Assembly: GCF_009903625.1 (NCBI RefSeq)
Contig: NZ_CP047569.1
Location: 1,148,501 to 1,212,500 of the forward strand
Origin: Microbulbifer sp. ALW1
GTDB taxonomy: Bacteria > Pseudomonadota > Gammaproteobacteria > Pseudomonadales > Cellvibrionaceae
Reading direction: 5' to 3'
DNA length: 64,000 nucleotides
Each line of letters begins with the position of its first letter. Position 1 is the stretch's first letter. Made by a program: the position numbers and the translations under genes. Shown here piece after piece: positions 44,829-53,974 of the stretch. The notes beneath the pieces were generated by a model. The model worked only from the letters and a program-made list of their open reading frames with translations, made no database searches and was not told the DNA's origin.

Positions 44829-45259
44829 TATTGGTGCTTGCGGTAGACAATAAAAATCACCAGATCGTCTTTTCCAATCTGCCTGAGCCCATGGGAGTTT
44901 CCGGGGCGTGTGAGAATTGCGGTGCCAGGACCCACCTCGGATTTCTGGCCGTTCATGGTCAGTTCGCCGCTGCCACTGACCACGTAATAGATCTCGTCCT
45001 TGTGCTGCTCGTGATAGCCAATGGCAGAACCCGGATGCAGTATCCGCTTTTTGAATACCGTATCCATGGACGGTGCATCGGCGAAAAAGGAAAAGCCGGT
45101 AGTTTCACCGCCACCTTTGTGCGGACCCGGCTGCTGAGTGGCTATCTCAGTCTCGCGCTCAATGATATAACCAGCATCGTTCGTCGCATCTGCGGAGGCG
45201 AGTATGCTGTTGGAAGTTAACAGGGCAATACTTAAAAAGCCCGACAAGATATTTTTCAT
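44828..45259 (-). CDS. exported cupin-domain protein
   Basis: A 143-aa protein with a signal peptide (cleavage near ILASA). The rest is a single cupin: motif 1 IGYHEQHKDEIYYVVSGSGE supplies His, His and Glu metal ligands, and motif 2 ILTRPGNSHGL supplies a third His. The metal-binding set therefore looks intact. Small exported cupins bind sugars or act as oxygenases or sensors; this one is unassigned. Confidence 0.85.
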   Translation of the reverse strand: MKNILSGFLSIALLTSNSILASADATNDAGYIIERETEIATQQPGPHKGGGETTGFSFFADAPSMDTVFKKRILHPGSAIGYHEQHKDEIYYVVSGSGELTMNGQKSEVGPGTAILTRPGNSHGLRQIGKDDLVIFIVYRKHQ

Positions 45260-45478
45260 GGATACCCGGGTCGAATAATAAAAACAAAACAGAACCGATT
45301 TCCAGCCAGTTGATCCAAAGCTGAATGTACAGAGTTTATCGCTTGGACCTATTTAACATTATTTGTCGCGGAAATATCGATAAATAATACCAGCAGCAAT
45401 CCTGTCATAACGGGGCTCGCTATAAACGCTCTAGCTAAACTGTTCTACCTATAACTTGTCGATCAATACCATTTACCT

Positions 45479-46720
45479 ATGACTGTCGTATCCCAAGCCT
45501 GGCTTGACCAGCTTTACCAGACCGAATCACGCCGCGTGCTCGCCACCCTTATTCGCCTGCTGGGGGATTTCGACCTGGCGGAAGAGGCCCTGCACGATGC
45601 TTTTGCCGCCGCCATCACTCAATGGCCGGTGGATGGGGTACCGGATAACCCCCGCGCCTGGCTGGTCTCCACCGGGCGCTTCAAGGCCATCGACCAGCTG
45701 CGTCGCAAGGCACGCTTTGATGTGTCCTATGAGGATGTCGCCGAACGACTTGCATCAGAACTGACCACCGAGGGGGAGGACGAGCCGAGCATTGAGGACG
45801 ACCGACTGCGCCTGATCTTTACCTGCTGCCACCCCAGTCTGGCGCCGGAAGCGCGACTCGCGCTTACCCTGCGCGAAGTGTGCGGGCTTACCACGGAAGA
45901 GATAGCCAGCGCCTTCCTGACGTCCACGCCCACCCTGGCGCAGCGCATTGTGCGCGCCAAGGCAAAAATCCGCGACGCCAAAATCCCCTATGAGGTTCCC
46001 GAAGCGGAACAGTTACCCGAACGCCTGGATAGCGTTCTGCATGCCATTTACCTGATCTTCAATGAGGGCTACTCCGCCTCGGCCGGTGAAAACCTGATTC
46101 GTCAGGACCTGGCTGCAGAGGCCATTCGCCTCGCGCGCCTGGTGTGCCAGCTGCTACCGGAGCCGGAAGCCGAAGGGCTACTGGCACTATTGCTGTTGCA
46201 GGATGCGCGCCGTGCGGCGCGGGTATCTGCCGATGGCGAACTGATATTGCTGGAGCAGCAGGACCGGTCACTCTGGGATGGGCAACAGATTCACGAGGGA
46301 AGTGAACGGGTGCTGGGGGCGCTGGCCAGCCGTCGGTTCGGCCCCTATACCCTGCAGGCAGCCATCGCCGCGGTGCATGCGGAAGCCCATTCCATGGAGG
46401 ATACTGACTGGCCACAGATCGTTGGTCTCTACGATGCCTTGCTGGAAATGTCGCCGTCCCCCGTGATCGAACTCAATCGCGCGGTCGCGGTGGCGATGCG
46501 GGATGGACCCGCGCAGGGGTTACAACTGATCGATAACCTGCTTGAGCGTGGGCTGCTGACAAATTATCACCTTTGCCACGCCGCCCGGGCCGATCTCTAC
46601 CGTCGCCTGGGGCAAAAAGAGGAGGCGTGCGCCGCATACCAAGCTGCATTGGCGTTGGCGCAGCAGGAGCCGGAACAGCGTTTCCTCGCGCGCCGCCTGG
46701 CGGAATTGGAAGACGACTGA
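45479..46720 (+). CDS. ECF42-type RNA polymerase sigma factor
   Basis: A 413-aa sigma factor. Region 2 is seen in ESRRVLATLIRLLGDFDLAEEAL and DNPRAWLVSTGRFKAIDQLRR, region 4 in LTLREVCGLTTEEIASAFL. A long C-terminal extension of about 220 residues with TPR-like helices (AEAIRLARLVCQLLPEPEAE ... CHAARADLYRRLGQKEEACA) is typical of the ECF42 group, which lacks an anti-sigma partner and is encoded beside DGPF/YCII proteins. That partner lies 116 bases downstream. The trigger is not known. Confidence 0.9.
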   Translation: MTVVSQAWLDQLYQTESRRVLATLIRLLGDFDLAEEALHDAFAAAITQWPVDGVPDNPRAWLVSTGRFKAIDQLRRKARFDVSYEDVAERLASELTTEGEDEPSIEDDRLRLIFTCCHPSLAPEARLALTLREVCGLTTEEIASAFLTSTPTLAQRIVRAKAKIRDAKIPYEVPEAEQLPERLDSVLHAIYLIFNEGYSASAGENLIRQDLAAEAIRLARLVCQLLPEPEAEGLLALLLLQDARRAARVSADGELILLEQQDRSLWDGQQIHEGSERVLGALASRRFGPYTLQAAIAAVHAEAHSMEDTDWPQIVGLYDALLEMSPSPVIELNRAVAVAMRDGPAQGLQLIDNLLERGLLTNYHLCHAARADLYRRLGQKEEACAAYQAALALAQQEPEQRFLARRLAELEDD

Positions 46721-46756
46721 ATATCCGAAAAATTTTTTAAAAAATTTTCATCCCGC

Positions 46757-46783
46757 TGTCGAATTCCGTCGTCTCCGAACGAC
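46757..46783 (+). promoter_or_regulatory. candidate ECF42-dependent promoter
   Basis: TGTCGA at 46757-46762 is followed by 17 bases and CGAC at 46780-46783. As I recall, ECF42 promoters have TGTCGA at -35 and CG(A/T)C at -10. The site lies about 54 bases before the DGPF gene start codon, a normal distance. Confidence 0.6.
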
Positions 46784-46836
46784 TAGTTAATGAACCAGCC
46801 ATTACCCACACCGGGCTGACACAAAAGGAGCAGAGA

Positions 46837-47220
46837 ATGAAGTATCTGGCACTGGTCTATTACGACGAGAAGCTCATGGAGAGCAAGTCCCAGCAGGAGT
46901 GGGATGCGCTCAATCAGGAGTGTATTGCCTGTGTTGCCGGTCTGAGTGAAAGCGGTCACTACGTTTCCGGCAGTCCACTGATGCCCACCAGCTCGGCGAC
47001 CACCGTGCGGGTCCGCGACAACCGGGTCACCGTTACCGACGGCCCCTTTGCCGAAACCAAGGAACAGCTCGCCGGTTTTTACATGCTCGAAGCCAGGGAC
47101 CTCAACGAGGCCATTGCGCTGGCCGGAAAAATTCCACCGGCGCGCTACGGCTCGGTAGAAGTCCGCCCTGCGCGGGAGCTGTTGGCCGAGGGTAATCAGG
47201 CCGGCGGCGACGCCGACTAA
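46837..47220 (+). CDS. YCII/DGPF-domain protein
   Basis: A 127-aa protein of the YCII-related family with the DGPF signature in VTDGPFAETKEQLAGFY, and the usual start KYLALVYYDEKLM. Such proteins are the conserved genomic partners of ECF42 sigma factors; a YciI-like fold with a conserved His/Asp pocket is known, but the reaction is not. An AAGGAG ribosome-binding site precedes the ATG. It is the first gene of a three-gene operon. Confidence 0.9.
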   Translation: MKYLALVYYDEKLMESKSQQEWDALNQECIACVAGLSESGHYVSGSPLMPTSSATTVRVRDNRVTVTDGPFAETKEQLAGFYMLEARDLNEAIALAGKIPPARYGSVEVRPARELLAEGNQAGGDAD

Positions 47221-47252
47221 CAAATGCCAATTAACAGAAGGGGAGACAAATC

Positions 47253-47696
47253 ATGACCGGTACCGTTCGTCTACACCGTGTATTGCGCGCACCCGTGGAG
47301 CGCGTGTACCGCGCCTTTACCAACCCGCACGCCATGGCCAAGTGGTCCCCGCCGGATGGCTTCTACGCTATCTACGAGCACCTGGAGGCTAAAGTAGGCG
47401 GCACCTACAAGGCGTCCTTTACCAACTTCACCACCGGAGACAGTCACTCGTTTGGCGGCGAATTCAAGGAGATCGCCGAGAACGAGCGGATTCGCTACAT
47501 CGATACCTTCGATGACCCCAACCTGCCCGGCACCATGGAAGTGACGGTCACCTTTAAGCCTGTTACCTGCGGAACCGAACTCACAATCGTCCAGGAGGGC
47601 ATCCCTGAGGTGATTCCGGTGGAGATGTGCTACCTGGGCTGGCAAGAATCCATGGCCGCACTGGCCCGCCTGGTTGAACCGGAAATCAATCAGTAA
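47253..47696 (+). CDS. SRPBCC/AHSA1-domain protein
   Basis: A 147-aa protein with the START/Bet v1-like fold. It begins VRLHRVLRAPVERVYRAFTNPHAMAKW and contains GGTYKASFTN, FKEIAENERIRYIDTF and the C-terminal LGWQESMAALARLVE helix, all typical of AHSA1-like proteins. These have a hydrophobic cavity and often accompany ECF sigma/DGPF clusters. It lies 32 bases after the DGPF gene, preceded by an agaagggga ribosome-binding site. Confidence 0.88.
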   Translation: MTGTVRLHRVLRAPVERVYRAFTNPHAMAKWSPPDGFYAIYEHLEAKVGGTYKASFTNFTTGDSHSFGGEFKEIAENERIRYIDTFDDPNLPGTMEVTVTFKPVTCGTELTIVQEGIPEVIPVEMCYLGWQESMAALARLVEPEINQ

Positions 47697-47761
47697 CGCG
47701 TGTTTTGGAAAACACTGCAATCCTACTTTCACGACAAACAGTATCAACACAAGGAGACACC

Positions 47762-48112
47762 GTGAAAAACTTCCTCGCTATATATCTCGGCACGCCGGAT
47801 TCCATGAAGAAATGGGAAAATTTATCCGAAACTGAACAGCAGCAAAGGATGAAGGAAGGCATGGCCGCCTGGACCGGCTGGATGGAACAGCATAAAGATA
47901 TTCTGGTGGTCGAGGGTGGACCGCTGGGTAAAACCAAGCGCATCGATGATGACGGTATCGTCGATACCCGTAATAACATGACCGGGTACGTCATCGTCAA
48001 GGCGGAATCCCACGAAGCCGCTGCAAAGCTGTTTGAAGGGCACCCAAGCTTCAGTATTTTCCCGGGTGATGGTGTGGAAGTGATGGAGTGTATGCCGATT
48101 CCGACACTTTGA
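47762..48112 (+). CDS. YciI-like protein
   Basis: A 116-aa YciI-like protein, shorter in signature than its neighbour: it starts VKNFLAIYLGTPDSMKKW and has GYVIVKAESHEAAAKLFEGH, but no DGPF motif. The start is GTG at 47762, supported by an AAGGAG ribosome-binding site. It closes the operon headed by the DGPF gene. Confidence 0.85.
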   Translation: MKNFLAIYLGTPDSMKKWENLSETEQQQRMKEGMAAWTGWMEQHKDILVVEGGPLGKTKRIDDDGIVDTRNNMTGYVIVKAESHEAAAKLFEGHPSFSIFPGDGVEVMECMPIPTL

Positions 48113-48193
48113 GCAGCGAAAAGGGTCAGAAAATCATCTTGTTGTAATTCAGGGGCTATGCCGCCCGAAGTGATTCAGGCGGCAAGAGCTCAG

Positions 48194-50575
48194 CTACTGG
48201 GAAACGGTTACCATATCTCCCGTTTCAAAATTAATCTGTACCACATTATTGTACCCTGCACCGTAAAGCTCGCCGGTCGCCTTTAGGGCGACATCGCGAA
48301 TCTGATCCTGAGTGGTAATACCGTATCCGTTGCCCTTGAACGGCATTGTGGTACATGTGCCACTATCCAGATCATAGCGAACCAGAACATTGGCCATGAT
48401 CCACAGCCTTCGACTGTGGGCATCCAAATGCATGTATTCTATTCCGCGATAATCTTCTTCGAACGCATCGCTACCATCCGACATTTGGCAGGAGTCAACG
48501 AGTACAGAGTGCTCCTTGGTTTCGGGGTTAAATTGGATGATTTTTGCGAGTGACTTGGAGGCTATTAGAAGATTTTCTGTCGACTCATTCAGCTCTATAT
48601 CGATGGCGCCGCCGAGATCTGGAGAAGAATACAGGGTAGTTATTGATCGCGTCGCCAGATCCAGAGCCAGTATGGAGCTGCTATATAAATCGGTCAGGAA
48701 AAGACGGTTGTTGGCTTTATCGAGACTTGCGCCGCCGAAGTGAATCGACGTTTGTGAACAGGCATTCTCCGTTGATCCCGCTAGCGGTGTTAATTGATTG
48801 TCTACTGTGGATACTGAAAAAACGGCATGGCTAAACACCGCGATAAGTCTTTGACCTTCCGGGTCATGTATCAAATCACGAACGGATCTAAAACAATCTA
48901 AGTCAAAGTGGCCCATGGTTGCGCGGTTGCCTGTCTGCAAGTCAATGGCAAGCAGGGTTTCACTTGAATTTCCTCCCTCGTCAAGTGCATACAGAATGTT
49001 TGAGGGTTCATCCAGAGCCAACGCTGAGGGCCAGTAGGTATGCTTACCTGTCCCAATACTGCGAGCAATCAAGCCGGATTTTTCTCCTGAATTGATGTCG
49101 ACAGTGTAGATATAACCGTAGCCACCATCTCCAATGATAAGTCTCTGGGTACTTTCATCCAGGGCGACAGAATAGACTTGGGTGACAGGAATCTCTTGAT
49201 CTTTGGTTTCCGAGGAAAGCAAAACTTGCTCGCCCGTCGTGAGATCAACTTTTTCAATACCATTGATGCCAGTTATGTACGCATATTGGTTTGCGGAATC
49301 GACGGTTATTTCCTGCCCATAAATTATTGGTGATTCGGTGATGGTGGTAACATTTTTTCCGTCGAGACTGTATTTCTTTAGGCCGCTGCTGTCGAATATC
49401 CCACTGAAGGCAATAAAGCCATCTTCTACAATGGAAAATTCTGGCGAGGCAAAAACATCTGGTGAACCAGTGGTTCCATCTATCGTGGTCGTCAAACTTC
49501 CGGAAGATAGGTCGAGCGCCAGTAGCGACGAGCGCATCGAATAGTAATCTCCATCTGCTGAATTCAGGCGCAATAGAATGTAGACGATGGAGCTGTCTGG
49601 TGAAACCTGTGCATCTTTTACCGTTAAATAAGGCCATTCCTGTTGGTTAATCGGGTATTCGGCGTCGAATATTATTCTCTCGGTGCCGGTTGCGAGTGAT
49701 TTTCCATATACGCTAATTTTGTGCCCATTGTTGGACACGCAAAGAAATTCACTTGTATCAAACTTAAGCGCGGTGGCGTAGCAATTGTTATTGTTAAAGC
49801 TGACACTCTCCATGTATGAGCCGTCGTCCAACCCCCAAGTGACGAATGTGCGGCTGTCCACTTTTCCGATCAATTTGCGGGTTGCTTGATCAATTTCAAA
49901 ATTGTCCGGAATTCTTCGCTGATCGGACTGAATGGAAGTTGACCGAATGGCGCTAGCGATATTTCCATATTCATCTTCCACTTCGATATTCAATGACATC
50001 AAAGCGTTTGTTTCCATGGGTAGCGATAGGCTCCAGTCGGTATGGTCGCTATCTTCCGTACTCAATGAGCTGGAAGATTTCGAAGGTCGCGTTAGGAGCG
50101 CTTCAAGTCCATTTACCCGGACAGAAGCTACTGACCTGTCATCCGATGCGATACCTGAAATTGTCAGATTGGTCGCACCACTTAATGATACCGGGCCCGG
50201 GAAAAGTACGGATACAGAAGGCATAACTGTATCCGGAATGATTTCCAGAAAGGATACGGTTATTTCGCAGTTCTGCGTTATTGGGCCAGTGGTATATACG
50301 AGGTCAGAGAGTGAGCCGTTGCAGCCAGACACTTGGTCGATTTCGTAACCCTCGTCCAGGGTTATTGTGAGTTCAAGAGCGTCGCCACTATTGATTGATG
50401 CGCTGGTGGGTGAAATGCTACCTCCCGTATCAGCGCTGGCGGATATTGAATATTGAGTAATAGAAGGAGCTGGCTGTTCCGGTGGCTTTTCGGAACCTCC
50501 ACCTCCCCCGCCTCCTCCACAAGCGGTTAGAAAAAGGGAAAGCGTTAACGTCTTTACCGCATAATTCCAATCCAT
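48194..50575 (-). CDS. beta-propeller surface lipoprotein
   Basis: A 793-aa lipoprotein with lipobox LTAC followed by eight glycines and a proline-rich linker. Residues about 35-110 resemble a bacterial repeat domain (ISASADTGGSISPTSASINS), then an Ig-like/cadherin-like region (TNLTISGIASDDRSVASVRVNG). From about residue 230 the sequence shows repeated four-strand blade-like units (LALDLSSGSLTTTIDG, LLAIDLQTGNRATMG, ILALDLATRSITTLY), as in a beta-propeller. No enzyme motif is seen. Surface binding is plausible. An AGGAG ribosome-binding site precedes the ATG. Confidence 0.8.
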   Translation of the reverse strand: MDWNYAVKTLTLSLFLTACGGGGGGGGSEKPPEQPAPSITQYSISASADTGGSISPTSASINSGDALELTITLDEGYEIDQVSGCNGSLSDLVYTTGPITQNCEITVSFLEIIPDTVMPSVSVLFPGPVSLSGATNLTISGIASDDRSVASVRVNGLEALLTRPSKSSSSLSTEDSDHTDWSLSLPMETNALMSLNIEVEDEYGNIASAIRSTSIQSDQRRIPDNFEIDQATRKLIGKVDSRTFVTWGLDDGSYMESVSFNNNNCYATALKFDTSEFLCVSNNGHKISVYGKSLATGTERIIFDAEYPINQQEWPYLTVKDAQVSPDSSIVYILLRLNSADGDYYSMRSSLLALDLSSGSLTTTIDGTTGSPDVFASPEFSIVEDGFIAFSGIFDSSGLKKYSLDGKNVTTITESPIIYGQEITVDSANQYAYITGINGIEKVDLTTGEQVLLSSETKDQEIPVTQVYSVALDESTQRLIIGDGGYGYIYTVDINSGEKSGLIARSIGTGKHTYWPSALALDEPSNILYALDEGGNSSETLLAIDLQTGNRATMGHFDLDCFRSVRDLIHDPEGQRLIAVFSHAVFSVSTVDNQLTPLAGSTENACSQTSIHFGGASLDKANNRLFLTDLYSSSILALDLATRSITTLYSSPDLGGAIDIELNESTENLLIASKSLAKIIQFNPETKEHSVLVDSCQMSDGSDAFEEDYRGIEYMHLDAHSRRLWIMANVLVRYDLDSGTCTTMPFKGNGYGITTQDQIRDVALKATGELYGAGYNNVVQINFETGDMVTVSQ

Positions 50576-50806
50576 GTATTGCTCCTGTGCAATGTTGTGG
50601 CGGATCAGTCATCGTACTATCGAGTAATGACGGCATCAATTGCACGTCCGTTCCATTTGGCGCCATCTTCACAAATTGGAGCGAAGTTTGGTGACTATCC
50701 TTATCTTTTCGATTTTCTTACATGCGTATCGGCCTTTATTGGCCGGCACAAGATGCGTGCAAAATAGTAATCCGAAATTGCATCGCCACTGATAACGGAG
50801 GAGTTC

Positions 50807-51436
50807 ATGATGATCAAACTTTACGGATCGCCACCAACCCGCGTAATACGCGTACTTTGGATGCTGAATGAGCTGGGTCTGGAATACGAACTGCACCCGG
50901 TTGACCTATTAAAAGGTGAGGCACATCAGAAAGATTTTCTTGCACTTAACCCCGCCGCCAAAGTTCCCGTTCTGGTGGACGGTGACCTAGTACTGACTGA
51001 ATCGGCAGCGATCCAGCTATATCTTGCTGAAAAACATCCCGAAGCCGGCTTTATTCCCCAGTCCATAGCGGAAAGGGCGCAGATGTACCGTTGGATGTTT
51101 TTCCTGGTGACGGAAATCGAACAGCCGCTGTGGCGTATCGCCCGACAAACCTTTATATACCCGAAGGACAAGCGATTGCCACAGGATATCGAGCTGGCGA
51201 GAAAAGACGGGGTTGCAATGGTGTCTGTATTGGAGCAGCACATGGAGGGACGTGAATTCATTGTTGGCGACCGGTTAAGTGTGGCCGACTTCAATGCGGC
51301 CTATACACTCGATTGGGCTAATGAAGAGAAATTTTTGCAAAGCGCGCCCCGACTGCAGGAGTATCTGGAGCGAATGTATGCTCGTCCCTCTGCACCAAAG
51401 AGGATAGCCGAGGGACTTGCCGCAACCAAGGACTAA
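50807..51436 (+). CDS. glutathione S-transferase family protein
   Basis: A 209-aa GST. The thioredoxin-like N-terminal domain has IKLYGSPPTRVIRVLWMLNELGL and the cis-Pro/glutathione site KVPVLVDGDLVLTESAAI. The C-terminal helical domain carries VGDRLSVADFNAAY. It should conjugate or reduce electrophiles with glutathione. A GGAGG ribosome-binding site favours the first of two adjacent ATGs. It lies upstream of the convergent DUF3237 gene. Confidence 0.9.
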   Translation: MMIKLYGSPPTRVIRVLWMLNELGLEYELHPVDLLKGEAHQKDFLALNPAAKVPVLVDGDLVLTESAAIQLYLAEKHPEAGFIPQSIAERAQMYRWMFFLVTEIEQPLWRIARQTFIYPKDKRLPQDIELARKDGVAMVSVLEQHMEGREFIVGDRLSVADFNAAYTLDWANEEKFLQSAPRLQEYLERMYARPSAPKRIAEGLAATKD

Positions 51437-51500
51437 CCAAATAACCCGGTTAGCTGAATACGGTCACTAGCAGTTTTCAGATCGGCATTGTATGCCAAGC

Positions 51501-52088
51501 CTATCCAATCTGGTTCATCAGGTAGCAACCGATCAGTACGGCATTTTCGCTGGTATCATCAATCGTGCCGACAAAAATACTTTGTGTGAGCCAGTTGTGT
51601 TTACCCGGTGGAGTTTTAAATTTGGGCGTTGTCAGGCAGTAATAATCCTCAGCCGAGAGCTTTGCACCGGCCTGTAATTTTTTAAGGCCTGTATGACTCG
51701 GGCGCCAGATACCAGCGTTGTCGATAATGATGATGTCGCCCTCGTTGGTTTTCAGGCGATACAGGGCGTTGATCATGGTGACCCCATCATTGCGTTCGAC
51801 CGACATATCGGCACCGCCGGGTATGACCTTGCCTTGCAAGCCGCGGCCACTGAAATGCCCGCCCACAATCGGGTAATTGATACGGTGGCCATCGGCACTC
51901 ATTCCCATATCTTCAGTCTCGCCGAGCTCTACGTGAATTTGCAGCACCAGCTCCGCATTCAGTGTGCGCTCCTCCGGTGTTTTGAACAGTTCCCGCGTCC
52001 GCGCTGAAACCGGCGCAGCCATACCCAGCGCGCCCACTGCACCAGCCAGCCCGAGTAAGGTGGATCTTTTTTTTATATCGGTAGCCAT
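51501..52088 (-). CDS. DUF3237 protein, exported
   Basis: A 195-aa protein. The N-terminus (KKRSTLLGLAGAVGALGMAAPVSA) is a signal peptide without a twin-arginine pair. The rest matches DUF3237: ELVLQIHVELGE, INYPIVGGHFSGRGLQGKVIPGGADM, DNAGIW and a final FVGTIDDT strand. These beta-barrel proteins often sit in catabolic clusters but have no assigned role. It is 12 bases after the amidohydrolase gene and so its operon partner. Confidence 0.82.
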   Translation of the reverse strand: MATDIKKRSTLLGLAGAVGALGMAAPVSARTRELFKTPEERTLNAELVLQIHVELGETEDMGMSADGHRINYPIVGGHFSGRGLQGKVIPGGADMSVERNDGVTMINALYRLKTNEGDIIIIDNAGIWRPSHTGLKKLQAGAKLSAEDYYCLTTPKFKTPPGKHNWLTQSIFVGTIDDTSENAVLIGCYLMNQIG

Positions 52089-52100
52089 ACATTTACTCCA

Positions 52101-53849
52101 TTAGTTCTCTGTCTGTACGCGCTGGTCGTCGAAAACAAATTCTCCGCCCAGCATGGTTTTGGTGATTCTTGCGCTGTGAATCTGGTAGCGGTCGCGGGAA
52201 AAAACATTGTCTTTGAGGATAACAAGGTCCGCGTTTTTACCGACCGCGATGGACCCAAGCTCCTCTGTCTTCCTTAATTGGCGAGCGCCATTGATTGTGT
52301 ACCCCGTGAGAAGCTGCCGGAGTTCGAGGCGTTCGGAAGCCGGTTGCATCACCTTTGCCGTTACGCCGTCCTCTAGATCCTGCCGGTTGATCCCGATTTG
52401 CATACCGAGAAAGGGATTCGCGCGTTCGAGTTCTTCTGGCACTACCACGTCGCTGGAAAAGGTCACGGTGGCGCCGGACTCGATAAACGATCGAGCGCGC
52501 ATCTTGTGGGTATTGCGTTCACCCAGGCTGGATGCTGCACCCTGGTAAAGATCCCCGAACCAGTGCGGGGTAAAGTTGGCGATGACGCCGAGCTCCCTGA
52601 ACCGGGGAATATCCGCATCGTCCACCAGTTCCAGATGGCAGAGTGTCAGTTGTGGATAATCCCAGTCTTCGTGTTTCGCCGCCTCATAGGCGTCTAGGGC
52701 CAGGCGGGTCGCCCTGTCGCCCACCACGTGCATGTGCAGGTCAAGCTTTTCCCGGTGCAATTCGCCGATAAATTCGATCAGGCGCGCCTGTTCAATCAGG
52801 GTGCCACCGTGGTTGCCCGGGTCGTCTTCGAAGTCGTCCAGCACCGCGGAGGTACGGATTTCGTGTACCCCGTCAAAATGGATTTTTACCGCATTGAACT
52901 GCAGGTGCGGACCGGCGTAAGTCGCGCGCAGGCGTTTTATTTCCGCAATGGCGCTGTCGATCTGCTCCGGCAGGTGAACGTGGTAGGTGCCCTCATAGCG
53001 GAGGGGCAGGCGACCAGCCCGGTCCAGTTTCGCCAGTATTCCGTAAACCTTGTCGTGCAGCCCGAGGTTGCCACCGTCGTACAGGCTGGTGACGCCTTTG
53101 CTGGACAGGTAGTTCAGAAAATGTTCCAGGTTGGACTCAAATACGGCCGGATCGGCGCTTTCAAAAATCCGCTCCTGAATCGATGCGAAAGTAAATTCCT
53201 TGATCCAGCCGGTCGGTTCGTTGTCTTCTCCGCGCTGGTAGTAGGCCAGTCCAGGTGCCGGATCCGGGGTTTCGGCGGTCACGCCCATCAGCGCCAGTGC
53301 CTTGCTGTTCAGCCACATGCTGTGGCCGGAGTCATCCATCAGTGCGACGGGGCGATCACTCACAACCTGATCGAGCATGGCTTTGTCGGGGCCCTCAATA
53401 CCGAAATCCGTGGTGCGCCAGTAGCCGGCAATAATGAACGGCACTTCCGGGTGCTCTGCGGCATAGGACTTGAGCCATTGCACCAATGCTTCCGGTTCTG
53501 GATCGGGCGCAGCGACCAGATCGGTCGAGGCAAACAGGGCGAGGATGCCCGGGTGGGTATGCGTGTCGATTAGCCCAGGCAATACCAGGTTTTCATCCAG
53601 GGTAACGACTTCAGTATCTGGCCCGATCTGGGCGCGGGCGCCCGCTTCATCGCCCACATAGGAGAATTTGCCATCCGTGACTGCGAGCGCGGTCGCCCGG
53701 GGCCGTGCCGAGTCCATCGTATGGATATTGCCGTTTACGAGAACACGGTCAGCATACTGCTCGCAACCGGATACCAGTACCGCGAGTATCGTGCAGGTAA
53801 AAAAATAAATAATTGGAAAACGCTGGCTGCGCATACGGCTGGCGCTCAT
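52101..53849 (-). CDS. YtcJ-like amidohydrolase lipoprotein
   Basis: A 582-aa metal-dependent hydrolase of the amidohydrolase superfamily. The lipobox-like LAVLVSGC near residue 28 places it in the envelope. The metal motif is LPGLIDTHTHPG; further ligands appear in DLHMHVVGDRAT and LCHLELVDD, and an Asp lies in TFSSDVVV. The long insertion is as in YtcJ-type enzymes. These hydrolyse amide or related bonds; the substrate is unknown. ATG 53849 follows a GGAGG ribosome-binding site; the frame is open upstream but begins inside the receptor region. Confidence 0.88.
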   Translation of the reverse strand: MSASRMRSQRFPIIYFFTCTILAVLVSGCEQYADRVLVNGNIHTMDSARPRATALAVTDGKFSYVGDEAGARAQIGPDTEVVTLDENLVLPGLIDTHTHPGILALFASTDLVAAPDPEPEALVQWLKSYAAEHPEVPFIIAGYWRTTDFGIEGPDKAMLDQVVSDRPVALMDDSGHSMWLNSKALALMGVTAETPDPAPGLAYYQRGEDNEPTGWIKEFTFASIQERIFESADPAVFESNLEHFLNYLSSKGVTSLYDGGNLGLHDKVYGILAKLDRAGRLPLRYEGTYHVHLPEQIDSAIAEIKRLRATYAGPHLQFNAVKIHFDGVHEIRTSAVLDDFEDDPGNHGGTLIEQARLIEFIGELHREKLDLHMHVVGDRATRLALDAYEAAKHEDWDYPQLTLCHLELVDDADIPRFRELGVIANFTPHWFGDLYQGAASSLGERNTHKMRARSFIESGATVTFSSDVVVPEELERANPFLGMQIGINRQDLEDGVTAKVMQPASERLELRQLLTGYTINGARQLRKTEELGSIAVGKNADLVILKDNVFSRDRYQIHSARITKTMLGGEFVFDDQRVQTEN

Positions 53850-53904
53850 AAATCCTCCGCAAACGTTACTGCATAAAAACTGAGTTGTTGAAAAACTGAG
53901 TGCC

Positions 53905-53937
53905 AAAAAAGGCCTGCGCAATCCGGGTGCGCAGGCC
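53905..53937 (-). terminator. Rho-independent terminator of receptor gene
   Basis: A perfect 9-bp GC stem (ggcctgcgc/gcgcaggcc) with a nine-base loop is followed on the minus strand by six T residues. It lies 38 bases after the TonB-dependent receptor stop, upstream of the amidohydrolase start. Confidence 0.85.
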
Positions 53938-53974
53938 AAAGGGAGTAGCGACCGAAACGCGGTCGCATGGTTGA

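Noticed and set aside
45457..45462. TGTCGA upstream of the ECF42-type sigma gene, as an autoregulatory -35
   Set aside because: With a 17-base spacer the -10 would fall on the start codon (TGAC at 45480), so transcription would start inside the gene, and no suitable later start codon exists.
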